This document shows positions 44,820-52,871 of a DNA stretch of 64,000 bases, one piece after another. The DNA is taken from positions 98,300 to 162,299 of the forward strand of contig NCRC01000005.1 of assembly GCA_002894685.1 (NCBI GenBank), written 5' to 3'. Under the pieces are notes generated by a model. It saw nothing but the letters and a program-made list of their open reading frames with translations, was not told where the DNA came from and ran no database searches. The first letter of the stretch is position 1, and every line of letters begins with the position of its first letter. The stretch is from Salinivenus lutea (GTDB lineage: Bacteria > Bacteroidota > Rhodothermia > Rhodothermales > Salinibacteraceae). Made by a program: the position numbers and the translations under genes.

Positions 44820-46469
44820 ATGTTGCTCCGTCACCTTGGCTGTGCACTTCTGGTCTTGTGTTGGGCCCATCTCGCGGGACCCCCGTCCGCCTCGGCTCAG
44901 CAGGAAAAGCACTACGAGCTGTCGAACGTCGACGTGACCGTGCAGGTGCGTCCCGACGGCACCTACGAGGTGGAGGAATCCCTCACGTACGACTTCCAGC
45001 AGGGCACCTTCACGTACGCCTACCGCTCGATCGACGCCGACGACGTGGACGCCGTCCGCAACGTGCGGGTGGCGAGCCCGGACGTGCCCGTCGATTCGGT
45101 CCGGCGCACGGAGGAGAACGACAACGTGCGGGTGCGCTGGACGTACCCCGAGCGACAGGCCCCGGCCACGTTCACCGTGCGCTACGTGGTGGAGGGGGCG
45201 CTGTGGGCACGGGGGGACCGCAACGAGGTGACGCGCGACGTGCTGGCCCCCGAGGCCACCATGCCGACCCACGACGTGGACGTCCGCGTCGTGCTCCCGG
45301 CCGCCTTCGACCTGACGGCAGACGGGGTGACGATGGAGCCGGACGCGGATGCTCGTCTGGAGCGAACGGGCGGCGGCCTCACCGCGGCGTTTCATCGCGA
45401 CCGCGTGGCCGAGGGCGACAACTACGCCGTTGAGGTGTCGTTTCCGAAGCGGGTGGCGGGCCGCTACGCGCCGACGACCGGAGACATGGTGTTCGGGCTC
45501 GTGCTCATCCTCCTCGGCGTGGGCGCCGGCGGATGGGCCAACTGGCGATGGCGCGGCCCCCGGGTGGAGAGCAGCGCCACGCGCCCGCCCGACGACGTCG
45601 ACCTTCCGTCCGCGGCGGCGCTGCTGGGGCGGGGCGCCGACGGGGCGACGTCGGCCGTCCTGTTCGATCTGGTCCGGCGCGGCCACCTCACGCTCCGGCA
45701 CGACCGGGACGACGGCGGGTGGACGGGGACCAACGACCTCGTGCGGATCGAACTGCACCCCACGCCCTCCGACCTGTCGGCGTTTGAGACGGCGCTGCTG
45801 GAGCAGATGCGGGGCCACGACACGGTCGAGGACGCCTGGACGAACACCCGCTCGTTCCGGCGGGAGCAGTTCCAGGCCGTACAGGACGACCTCGTGGCGC
45901 AGGGGTGGCTGGAGCGGCATCGCACGCGGTCCAATGTCCTGATCGCCGTGGCGGTCGGAGGGAGCATGGTCGGCTTTGGTGTCGCCCTCATGGGACTGGG
46001 GGCGTGGAGCGTGTTTGGGTTCTGTGGGGCCGTCGGTGTGGGCCTTGGGGGGGTGATGGCGGGCGTGCGGCGGACGGTGCTGACGGAGGCAGGGGCCCGT
46101 CGCGAGGCGGCCCTCCGCTCGTTTCTCGACCACGAAAAGGCGGCGGTGGACCGCCTGCTCGATACGTCTCCCGCCCGCGCCGCCGAACAACTCGTGGAGA
46201 CGCTTCCGTGGTTGGTATACCACCGCGAGGTGAAGGCATCGTGGCTGGAGGAGGTGAAGGCGGCCCTCGCGGACGCGGACGAGGTGCCGTCGCTGCCTGA
46301 AGGGTTTACCAGCCTTGTGGATCCGGAGGCCGACGCCGCGCCGGTGGCGGCCTTTCTTCCAGTTGTTGGCGTCATCGGCACCATGGAGTCCTCGGGGGCC
46401 GGCGCGGCGGCCGGGGGCGCCGCTGCGGGAGGCGCGGCCGGCGGCGGGGGCGCTGCGGGTGCCGGATGA
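44820..46469 (+). CDS. DUF2207 membrane protein
   Basis: The 549-residue protein has a signal peptide (to about residue 26), an extracytoplasmic beta-rich domain (about 28-215, starting YELSNVDVTVQVRPDGTYEVEESLTY), a membrane helix (about 222-240), a cytoplasmic winged-helix-like segment with LLGRGADGATSAVLFDLVRRGHLTLR, two closely spaced helices (about 380-420) and a Gly/Ala-rich tail. This is the DUF2207 layout of predicted membrane proteins. The function is unknown to me; the Gly-rich C-terminus is common in the family. It ends seven bases from the convergent DUF2007 gene. Confidence 0.85.
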   Translation: MLLRHLGCALLVLCWAHLAGPPSASAQQEKHYELSNVDVTVQVRPDGTYEVEESLTYDFQQGTFTYAYRSIDADDVDAVRNVRVASPDVPVDSVRRTEENDNVRVRWTYPERQAPATFTVRYVVEGALWARGDRNEVTRDVLAPEATMPTHDVDVRVVLPAAFDLTADGVTMEPDADARLERTGGGLTAAFHRDRVAEGDNYAVEVSFPKRVAGRYAPTTGDMVFGLVLILLGVGAGGWANWRWRGPRVESSATRPPDDVDLPSAAALLGRGADGATSAVLFDLVRRGHLTLRHDRDDGGWTGTNDLVRIELHPTPSDLSAFETALLEQMRGHDTVEDAWTNTRSFRREQFQAVQDDLVAQGWLERHRTRSNVLIAVAVGGSMVGFGVALMGLGAWSVFGFCGAVGVGLGGVMAGVRRTVLTEAGARREAALRSFLDHEKAAVDRLLDTSPARAAEQLVETLPWLVYHREVKASWLEEVKAALADADEVPSLPEGFTSLVDPEADAAPVAAFLPVVGVIGTMESSGAGAAAGGAAAGGAAGGGGAAGAG

Positions 46470-46476
46470 GCGGGCA

Positions 46477-46695
46477 TCAGCCGACGCCCAGCACGGCCCG
46501 GGCCTCTTCCACCTGATCGGCGGGCACCTTCACGTGAACGCCGCCCCCCGTGCCCTCGAACATGGTGGCGAGGCCGGACTGGTCCTCGTTGGCGAGCAGG
46601 CAGGGGATGTCGGCGGCCGCCAGCTGCGTCTTGGCGAGCTGCGCATCGCCCGTGGTGTCGTAGCGCGTGACGGTTTCGAGGCGGTCGTCGGGCAT
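46477..46695 (-). CDS. DUF2007 small protein
   Basis: The 72-residue protein matches DUF2007 (putative signal-transducing, PII-like fold): TVTRYDTTGDAQLAKTQLAAADIPCLLANED followed by a short beta-rich part ending HVKVPADQVEEARAVLG (quoted here in two pieces: the first is the sheet-helix unit, the second the closing helix). No signal or membrane segment is present. It lies 42 bases after ribE on the same strand. Confidence 0.8.
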   Translation of the reverse strand: MPDDRLETVTRYDTTGDAQLAKTQLAAADIPCLLANEDQSGLATMFEGTGGGVHVKVPADQVEEARAVLGVG

Positions 46696-46737
46696 GGAAG
46701 AGGGGAGGAGCGCGACAGGATGGGCGGGGACGTGGAG

Positions 46738-47382
46738 CTACTCGTTCAGCCACGCCTCCGCCAGGGCGTCCGGGGAGGGCGTGTCGCCGGAGGCGCTGAG
46801 GCTCCGGGCCACGTACTTGCCGATGAGGTCGAACTCCAGGTTGACCGCCGCGCCCTCCGTCCAGGCCGCCGACACGTTGGTGTTCTCGTAGGTGTGCGGA
46901 ATGATGGCGACGGTGAGCGTGTCGTCTTCGAGGCGGGCGACGGTGAGGCTGATGCCGTCCACGGCGATGGAGCCGACGGGGATGAGGTAGGCGGCGTACT
47001 CGGGCTCGAAGCGAATGGTGTAGAGCCAGTCGGTGGCCTCCTGGGCCACGTCCACGACGGTGCCGGTGGCGTCGACGTGCCCTTGCACAAAGTGGCCGTC
47101 GAGCCGGTCGCCGGCCTGCAGGGCGCGCTCCAGGTTCACGGGCGTGCCTGCGGTGAGGGCGCCGAAGGTGGTCTTGCGCAGCGTTTCCTCGATGGTGTCG
47201 ACGGCGAAGGTGGAGGCGTCGGGGTCCACGTCCACGACCGTCTGGCACGCGCCGTTGATCGACACGCTCTGGTCGACGCGGAGGTCGGGGGCAAGGTCGG
47301 CCTCAATGGTGAGCCGCTTGCCGCCGCCGAGGTCGTCGACGTGCGCAATGCGGCCGGTGGATTCGATGATGCCGGTAAACAT
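46738..47382 (-). CDS. ribE: Riboflavin synthase alpha chain
   Basis: The 214-residue enzyme dismutates two molecules of dimethylribityllumazine to riboflavin. It begins with the invariant MFTGIIESTGRI and consists of two lumazine-binding repeats, the first with VSINGACQTVV and the second with IAVDGISLTVARL. Length is typical. The C-terminus LAEAWLNE replaces the usual short helix. It is downstream of the reductase-like SDR gene by 34 bases and may be co-transcribed with it. No FMN riboswitch is visible near it. Confidence 0.95.
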   Translation of the reverse strand: MFTGIIESTGRIAHVDDLGGGKRLTIEADLAPDLRVDQSVSINGACQTVVDVDPDASTFAVDTIEETLRKTTFGALTAGTPVNLERALQAGDRLDGHFVQGHVDATGTVVDVAQEATDWLYTIRFEPEYAAYLIPVGSIAVDGISLTVARLEDDTLTVAIIPHTYENTNVSAAWTEGAAVNLEFDLIGKYVARSLSASGDTPSPDALAEAWLNE

Positions 47383-47416
47383 GGAGGGAGGGGACTTTGG
47401 AAAAACGAAGGGAGCG

Positions 47417-48475
47417 TTAGTACATGGCCGACGAGCGGGTGTCGGCGTGGGCGTTCATGTACTCGATCATTGTGGACGCGTAGTCGGGGAGGCGGGGGCA
47501 GGTGATGCCGGTGCCGTCGAGGGCCGCCTGCGTGCGGGAGGCGTCGTAGTGGGAGGGATGGTCGAAGTAGTCGATCAGCTCCGGCGCGATGCCGAGCGCG
47601 CGGCCCACACCCGTTCCCATGAGGCGGCGGGCGAGACCCGGCGGCACGGGCACGTAGGCCACGTGCATGCCGAGGCGGGTGGCGAAGAGATCGAGGAGCT
47701 CTTGGGTGGAAAGGGGGGCCGGGTCGGTAAGGTGAAAGACCGGTCCGCCCGGATCGTCCGCCAGCAGCAGGTGGGCCATGGCCGCCACCGCGTAGTCGAC
47801 CGGGACCAGGTTCACGGTCTCCTGCCCCGAGCCGATGCGCGTCATGAGCGTGTACCGCGGGAGCCGCTGCAGGGCCCGCAGGATGAAGTAGGGGCCGTCG
47901 AACTTGTCGGTCTCGCCCGTCTGTGAGTCGCCCACCACGATGCCGGGGCGAAAGATGCGGAGCGGCAGGTCGCCCAGCCGGTCCTGTGCGTGCACCTCGG
48001 CGTGGTATTTCGTCTCCTCGTAGAAGTTTTTGAAGCCGGCGTCGTGGACGAGCTCGTCCTCGCGGATGGTGCCCGTGCGGCGGCCGGAGACGTAGGCGGT
48101 GCTCACGTACCCGGCGCGCTCCAGGTGCGGGCACTGCCCCAAAAAGTCGAGCACGTGACGCGTGCCGTCGACGTTTACGCGCCAGCCGACGTCGCGGGGA
48201 ATGCTGAGGTCGTACACGGCCGCGAGGTGGCACGCCACGGTCACCTGCTTGGCCAGGGCGTCGTACCGGTCGCCGAGGCCGAGGTCGGGGGCGGTGATGT
48301 CGCCCGGGAGGAGTTCGGTCCGGTCCTGCAGGCCGAGGTCGGCGACGGCCCCCCGAGCCTTCGCCTCGAACTTCGGCTGCACGAGCAGCCGGATGGGCGT
48401 GTCGGGGCGCTCGTGGGCGAGGGTGCGCAGGAGGCGCGTGCCGAGGAAGCCGGGAACGCCGGTGAGGAAAATCAT
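47417..48475 (-). CDS. NAD(P)-dependent SDR, fatty acyl reductase/thioester-reductase-like
   Basis: The 352-residue protein is an extended SDR: FLTGVPGFLGTRLLRTL at the N-terminus binds NAD(P), followed by ACHLAAVYDLSIP, YVSTAYVSGRRTG and YEETKYHAE with the catalytic Tyr-x-x-x-Lys. The pattern (GFLGTRLL, NVDGTRHVLDFL, FRPGIVVGDSQTGE) is closest to the NAD-binding_4 or male-sterility group that reduces or handles acyl thioesters. It is divergent from an acyl-ACP thioesterase over 142 bases, which supports a lipid substrate. The exact reaction is not known. Confidence 0.82.
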   Translation of the reverse strand: MIFLTGVPGFLGTRLLRTLAHERPDTPIRLLVQPKFEAKARGAVADLGLQDRTELLPGDITAPDLGLGDRYDALAKQVTVACHLAAVYDLSIPRDVGWRVNVDGTRHVLDFLGQCPHLERAGYVSTAYVSGRRTGTIREDELVHDAGFKNFYEETKYHAEVHAQDRLGDLPLRIFRPGIVVGDSQTGETDKFDGPYFILRALQRLPRYTLMTRIGSGQETVNLVPVDYAVAAMAHLLLADDPGGPVFHLTDPAPLSTQELLDLFATRLGMHVAYVPVPPGLARRLMGTGVGRALGIAPELIDYFDHPSHYDASRTQAALDGTGITCPRLPDYASTMIEYMNAHADTRSSAMY

Positions 48476-48617
48476 GCGAGGGAGGAGACAATCGAGAGAA
48501 CAGGGGATCCATACGCTCGGCGGGCCCGAAGGTGCCATCCCGGAGGGGGCGAACGGACGGACGGGGGCTGCGTTGATCGGATGTGCACGTCGTCCCCCGA
48601 CCAATCCGCGGGTCCTC

Positions 48618-49376
48618 ATGTCTGCGCCCCTCGTCTGGACCGAGTCACTGGCCGTACGCACGCAGGATCTCACCCCGGCGGGCGAGGTGTCGATGCCGGC
48701 GTTGTGCGGATATCTGCAGGAGGCGGCCGGGCCCCACGCTGCGGCGCTCGGCGTGTCGATGGATGCTCTGGCGGCGGAGGGCAAGGCCTGGGTACTGGCA
48801 CGCCTCCGGGTGGCTGTTGAGCGGGCGCCGCGCCGGGGCGATACGGTGACGATCGAGACGTGGTCCTCGGGCCTCGACGGGCTCTTCACCACCCGCGAGT
48901 TCATTCTGACGGTTGAAAATGAGGTGGCGGCCCGGGTCACCAGCGCCTGGTTCGTCATGGACCTGGAGCGGCGCCGGCCTGCACGCCCGCCGCGGGCCGT
49001 GCGGACGCTTGCCTTTCCCGACCGGGCGCCCGCGCTTGCCCCGCCGCCCGATGAGCTGGCGCCGCCGGAGCGGGCCGATCACGAGCGGGGCGTGACGGTT
49101 GGCTACCACGACCTCGACCGCAACGAGCACGTCAACAACGTGCGGTACCTCACGTGGGCGCTCGATACCCTGCCCGCGGCGGTGTTTGCGGAGCGACGGG
49201 GCGCCGAGATGGCCCTGCACTTTCGGCACGAGGCGTCCCTGGGCGATCCGATCCGGGCCGTCGTGCAGACCGACGCCACGGACGAGGCCCTGGCGGCGCG
49301 CCACGCCCTCGTGCACGCCGAGACGGAGGAGACGCTTGCCGTGGCCCACACGCGCTGGACGCCCCGCGCGCCCTAG
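48618..49376 (+). CDS. Acyl-ACP thioesterase (FatA/FatB-like)
   Basis: The 252-residue protein has two hotdog domains. The first holds MPALCGYLQEAAGPHAAALG and ARLRVAVERAPRRGDTVTIETW; the second holds YHDLDRNEHVNNVRYLTWAL, with the catalytic Asp/Asn-His of this family, and AEMALHFRHEASLGD. It should release free fatty acid from acyl carrier protein in the cytoplasm. Its stop codon overlaps the stop of the convergent small membrane protein gene through a shared CTAG at 49373-49376. The divergent neighbour is the acyl-reductase-like SDR. Confidence 0.87.
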   Translation: MSAPLVWTESLAVRTQDLTPAGEVSMPALCGYLQEAAGPHAAALGVSMDALAAEGKAWVLARLRVAVERAPRRGDTVTIETWSSGLDGLFTTREFILTVENEVAARVTSAWFVMDLERRRPARPPRAVRTLAFPDRAPALAPPPDELAPPERADHERGVTVGYHDLDRNEHVNNVRYLTWALDTLPAAVFAERRGAEMALHFRHEASLGDPIRAVVQTDATDEALAARHALVHAETEETLAVAHTRWTPRAP

Positions 49377-49621
49377 TCCGCACGGTCGTCGGTTCGCTCC
49401 GCCACCCGTTGCTCCCATCGCGTGCCGAACGGGCGGTCGTGGCGCGCGAGGCGCTGAAACCACAGGTATCCGCCGCCGCCCAGCCCGACCGCCGCGAGCC
49501 CCCACAGGGCGAGGGAGCCGGTCGTGGGGGTCGTGAACAGCAGCTCCGTCGCCAGGCCGCCGAGGAAGAGCAGGCCGACGAAGGCGACGAGCATCCAGAA
49601 GGGCCACGGCACGCGGGACAT
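49373..49621 (-). CDS. Small two-helix membrane protein
   Basis: The 82-residue protein has two hydrophobic helices (about 8-28 and 35-53) and a charged C-terminal tail (RLARHDRPFGTRWEQRVAERTDDRAD in the last third, not quoted further). No known domain is recognised. It ends on a CTAG shared with the thioesterase stop codon. Expression as a separate gene is likely, given the membrane segments and the ATG placed after a gap. Confidence 0.55.
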   Translation of the reverse strand: MSRVPWPFWMLVAFVGLLFLGGLATELLFTTPTTGSLALWGLAAVGLGGGGYLWFQRLARHDRPFGTRWEQRVAERTDDRAD

Positions 49622-49689
49622 GGGAGGGGAGGACAGGGGGAGAGAAAATCGCTGTTCACGGCCCGGGCCGCACACCGGCACGGTCCAAG

Positions 49690-49971
49690 CTACAGGTGGG
49701 TCATCTTTTCCTGCGGGATGCGAATCAGGTAGCGCTGCTCCATGATCTCCTCGTGCACGTCGAAGTGACCCGTGCCGCGGAAGTCGACGGCGATGTCGGA
49801 GCCGTTCACCCGTTTCACCTCCCCGATGCCGTAGTACGAGGGCTGGGGGCCGTAGTACACGAGGTGACCCTCTTCCAGGCGCCCCTTCCGCAGGGCGTCT
49901 CGGTGGAAGGCAGGGACTTCCGGAAGGACCTCCAGCCGGTAGGCACTGGAGGGGGAGCGGGAACGGCTCAT
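49690..49971 (-). CDS. Hypothetical protein, basic N-terminus
   Basis: The 93-residue protein has a short Ser/Arg-rich start and a compact, beta-rich body with GHLVYYGPQPSYYGIGEVKRV and VDFRGTGHFDVHEEIME. The pattern resembles small beta-barrel, Tudor/SH3-like or CarD-like folds, but the match is weak. It is in line with the small membrane protein downstream and divergent from the DUF4290-like gene. Confidence 0.6.
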   Translation of the reverse strand: MSRSRSPSSAYRLEVLPEVPAFHRDALRKGRLEEGHLVYYGPQPSYYGIGEVKRVNGSDIAVDFRGTGHFDVHEEIMEQRYLIRIPQEKMTHL

Positions 49972-50145
49972 GGCGCGCGTTAGGAAGTGAGTCGCGATAC
50001 GGCGTCTGTACGAGAGACGGAGGCCCAGGTTCGCCCGCCACGGCCCCGCCCGCCCGACAACCGGAAAGGCAACCCTGCCGCCGAGCGTACGTTGAAGGCC
50101 GCCGATATGTCCTGGCTTTTCCCTGTCCGAAAACCTTCCCCCGCC

Positions 50146-50427
50146 ATGCGGTACGACACCACGATGACCGACCGGCAGGTTGGTCGCAACGCCGAGCTGT
50201 TTGCCCAGTCGCTCGCCGATCTCGACTCGAAAGAGGAGCGCTACCCGTACCTTCGAATCCTCGTGAGCCTCATCGAGCAGGCCCATCCGGAGTGGCGGCA
50301 GGCCCCGAACAAGGCCGAGCAGGTGGCAGAACTCGCCGAAGAACTCAGCAATGGAGACCTCGACACCGACGAGGTGGAAGAGGTGGTCCGGGTCCGCGAC
50401 GAGGAGCGCGGGTACCATCGCAACTGA
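50146..50427 (+). CDS. DUF4290-like protein
   Basis: The 93-residue protein begins MRYDTTMTDRQVGRNAELFA, close to the start of DUF4290 proteins of Bacteroidota (YNT..R..EYGRN). The middle is helical (DLDSKEERYPYLRILVSLIE) and the C-terminus is acidic. It is about half the length of the usual DUF4290 protein, so it may be a short variant. The ATG at 50146 fits the family start; an ATG at 50107 would add 13 residues. Confidence 0.6.
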   Translation: MRYDTTMTDRQVGRNAELFAQSLADLDSKEERYPYLRILVSLIEQAHPEWRQAPNKAEQVAELAEELSNGDLDTDEVEEVVRVRDEERGYHRN

Positions 50428-50478
50428 TCCGTGCCGGGGGCGCGTGCCGATTCAGTCGAAAACCGCCTCCCCGGCCCG

Positions 50479-51012
50479 CTATTCCGAGACGCGGTCGGGG
50501 TTGTCGTCGACAAAGCTGGCCCAGCCGCTGTAGGAGCCGGTGTCGCCGCGGGCGTCGCGGTTGCCGTGGCAGAGCGCCGTGGCGAGGGCGTCGGCTGCGT
50601 CGTGCGTGAGATCGTCGGCCTCCATCGACAGAATGGACGCGACCATGAAGCGGACCTGCTTCTTGGACGCGTTTCCGTTGCCGGTTACGGATTTTTTGAT
50701 CTCTTTCGGGGTGTACTGCGCCACCGGGAGGTCCTCGTTCAGCGCGGCCATCATGGCGGCGGCCTGCGCGCGCCCCAGCTTGAGCATCGACTGGGGGTTT
50801 TGGCCGTAGACCGGCATCTCGATCGAGAACGCCGCCGGGTCGTGCGCACGGATGAGCGTCGTGAGGGCGTCGTAGATTTGCTTGAGGCGGGCGGGGTGGT
50901 CGTCGGCACTGTCGAGCCGCACCACATCAGTGGCCACGAGCGACTCGTCGTCCGTCTCGATGATGCCGTAGCCGGTGGCCCGGGACCCAGGGTCGATGCC
51001 GAGGATGCGCAT
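50479..51012 (-). CDS. ruvC: Holliday junction endodeoxyribonuclease RuvC
   Basis: The 177-residue nuclease resolves Holliday junctions with RuvAB during recombination repair. It has the N-terminal catalytic Asp in MRILGIDPGSRATGYG, the Glu of FSIEMPVYGQNPQS, and the C-terminal acidic pair DLTHDAADALATAL. Length is standard. It lies 56 bases after yebC on the same strand, the classical yebC-ruvC order. Confidence 0.96.
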   Translation of the reverse strand: MRILGIDPGSRATGYGIIETDDESLVATDVVRLDSADDHPARLKQIYDALTTLIRAHDPAAFSIEMPVYGQNPQSMLKLGRAQAAAMMAALNEDLPVAQYTPKEIKKSVTGNGNASKKQVRFMVASILSMEADDLTHDAADALATALCHGNRDARGDTGSYSGWASFVDDNPDRVSE

Positions 51013-51068
51013 GGGGACGAGTGGAGAGGGAGAGAAGGGCGGAGGGAAGGGCTCGCGTTCGCGGTCGA

Positions 51069-51797
51069 CTATTCCGGGTCGGCCGCGTCGAGCGTGGTGT
51101 AGACGGCCTCCACGTCGCGGTGGTCGTCAATGTGTTCGATCAGCGTCTGCACCTCCGCCCGTTCGTCGGGCGGCAGGGAGACGGTGGTGGTGGGCAGGCG
51201 CACCAGGTCGGACGCGGTGGGGGAGAGGTCCGCGTCCTCAAGGGCCGCCTCGACGTCGGCAAAGGCGTCGACGGGCGTGGTCACGACGAACGTGTCGTTG
51301 CGCTCGTCCACGTCCTCGGCCCCGGCCTCCACGACCACCTCGAAGAGCGACAGCTCGTCCGTGGCGTCGGTCGGGATTTCGAGGCGGCCTTTGCGTTCGA
51401 ACAGGTAGCCAACCGAGCCGTCTTTTCCCAGGTTGCCCCCGTAGTCGTTCAGGAGGTTGCGCAGGTCCTTGACGGTGCGGTTGCGGTTGTCCGTCTCGGC
51501 CTCCACGAACACCGCCACGCCGTGCGGGGCGTAGCCCTCGTAGGTGACGGCCTCGACGTCCTCGCCCTCCAGCTCGCCGGTCCCGCGCTTGATGGCGCGC
51601 TCGATGTTGTCCTTTGGCATGTCCACGTCCCGCGCCCGCTCGATGGCCTGGGCCAGGGGCACGTTCGCGTCCGGGTTGCCGCCGCCCTCGCGGGCCGCCG
51701 TCTCGATTTCCTGCGACAGCTTAGCCCATTTCTGCGACCGCTGCTGGTCGTCTTTCTGCTTCTGCCGCTTGACCTTGGCCCACTTGCGGGTGCCCAT
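51069..51797 (-). CDS. yebC: YebC/PmpR-family regulatory protein
   Basis: The 242-residue protein has all three YebC domains: the basic N-terminus KWAKVKRQKQKDDQQRSQKW, the segment NIERAIKRGTGE and the final alpha/beta domain with LRNLLNDYGGNLGKDGSVGYLF. Members have been described as DNA-binding regulators and, more recently, as ribosome-associated factors helping translation of proline-rich motifs. It precedes ruvC, as in most bacteria. Confidence 0.95.
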   Translation of the reverse strand: MGTRKWAKVKRQKQKDDQQRSQKWAKLSQEIETAAREGGGNPDANVPLAQAIERARDVDMPKDNIERAIKRGTGELEGEDVEAVTYEGYAPHGVAVFVEAETDNRNRTVKDLRNLLNDYGGNLGKDGSVGYLFERKGRLEIPTDATDELSLFEVVVEAGAEDVDERNDTFVVTTPVDAFADVEAALEDADLSPTASDLVRLPTTTVSLPPDERAEVQTLIEHIDDHRDVEAVYTTLDAADPE

Positions 51798-52322
51798 GAC
51801 GAGAAACGCCGTGTGGTGAAAAAGATGGGTTCTTGGGTGTTAACGCCGACCCGGCCGAATTGATTGCCGCGACGGATGGGCCGCGGGGCGCAGCGACCGA
51901 GAGGGGATTTCTGCCGCGCCGGATCCCCCCTCGGGACGCACAGGCGCACCGAGGGATTACAGCCAGGCGCGCGGAAAGAGGGTGGGCGGGACGGCGCGCG
52001 TCGGTAGTTTTTCCCGGAGTCTCTCAGGACGCGTTGTGTTATCTGTCGACGATCGGTGCCCCCGTCTCCCAATGTCAGAAATGAGCGTAGCTGTCGTCCC
52101 AAACATGATTTGCTCCATCAGTCGCTTCGCTCTTGCGGGCCCCCTCCGACGGGAGGAGGCCTCCACAGTCGGTCGAGGGGCACCAGGTCAAGTCTGGAGC
52201 GACGGACGGGGGCCATCGAAAGATGCTTCTTCCGGGAGCATGCACACATTACACAATCGCACAGGCCATTCTCAGTGCGTTCTGAGACCGGCAAAATCCA
52301 AAAAACAGACGGGCAGACAACC
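51798..52322 (+). other. 525-base gap between yebC and the cupin gene
   Basis: Several open frames cross this gap but none has a plausible start, domain or composition. It should carry the divergent promoters of yebC and of the cupin gene. The last 120 bases are less GC-rich (for instance ACACATTACACAATCGC near 52245), which would suit a promoter. I see no RNA gene or clear terminator. Confidence 0.5.
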
Positions 52323-52697
52323 ATGCATGCAGCCAAAGACGAACTACCAACGATATTTCAGGCGGGGGACGCCACGATTCGAGGGGCGGACTGGGACGAC
52401 ATGCGGGTGGCCATTGTGTCCGTTCCGGCGGGAACGGACTTTGGTCCGTTGCTGGAGGGGCAGCCCAACGACCGGTGCCCGTGTCCGCATTGGGGATACG
52501 TGCTGAAGGGCCGCCTCAAGATCCAGTCCGGCGATGGAGAGGAGACGCTTCGACGGGGCGACGTGTACTACTTGCCGTCCGGGCACACGGGGGTTGCCGT
52601 GGAGGATACCGAGTTCCTCGAGGTGTCTCCGCCCGATAAGCACCAGGCCTTTATTGACGGGGCGAACCGGAACCTGAAGGCGAAGGCCAACGCGTAG
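52323..52697 (+). CDS. Cupin-domain protein
   Basis: The 124-residue single-cupin protein carries CPCPHWGYVLKGRLKIQSGDGE (here shown in parts: the first cupin motif near HWGYVLKG) and, in the second motif, RRGDVYYLPSGHTGVAVED. The metal-ligand set appears partial: one His and Glu of the first motif are replaced. Such proteins range from ligand-binding regulators to small isomerases and the substrate is unknown. The ATG at 52323 was picked because the cupin begins shortly after; longer frames read non-coding-like sequence. Confidence 0.7.
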   Translation: MHAAKDELPTIFQAGDATIRGADWDDMRVAIVSVPAGTDFGPLLEGQPNDRCPCPHWGYVLKGRLKIQSGDGEETLRRGDVYYLPSGHTGVAVEDTEFLEVSPPDKHQAFIDGANRNLKAKANA

Positions 52698-52871
52698 GAC
52701 GCGGCGGCGGGCGGCCGGTCGTGCCGGGGGCGTTCTGCTGAGTGAGGGCGTTTCATCAGGGGGGCTCCTCAGGGAGGCTGGGCAATTCTCCGCGAACTGA
52801 GGATCCATTCGGCGGGGCCCCGAATACGCACCACGACGTCCAGTGTCCGCTCTCCCGCCCGCCCGCGCCCC

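Noticed and set aside
41600..47420. FMN riboswitches before ribD and ribE
   Set aside because: ribD starts inside another gene and ribE follows the SDR gene by 34 bases; neither leaves space for or shows the conserved RFN elements.
51798..52322. Extended cupin reading frame starting at 52056 and another frame at 51982
   Set aside because: The added residues have no domain and show Arg/Ser-rich shadow composition; the cupin is complete from 52323.
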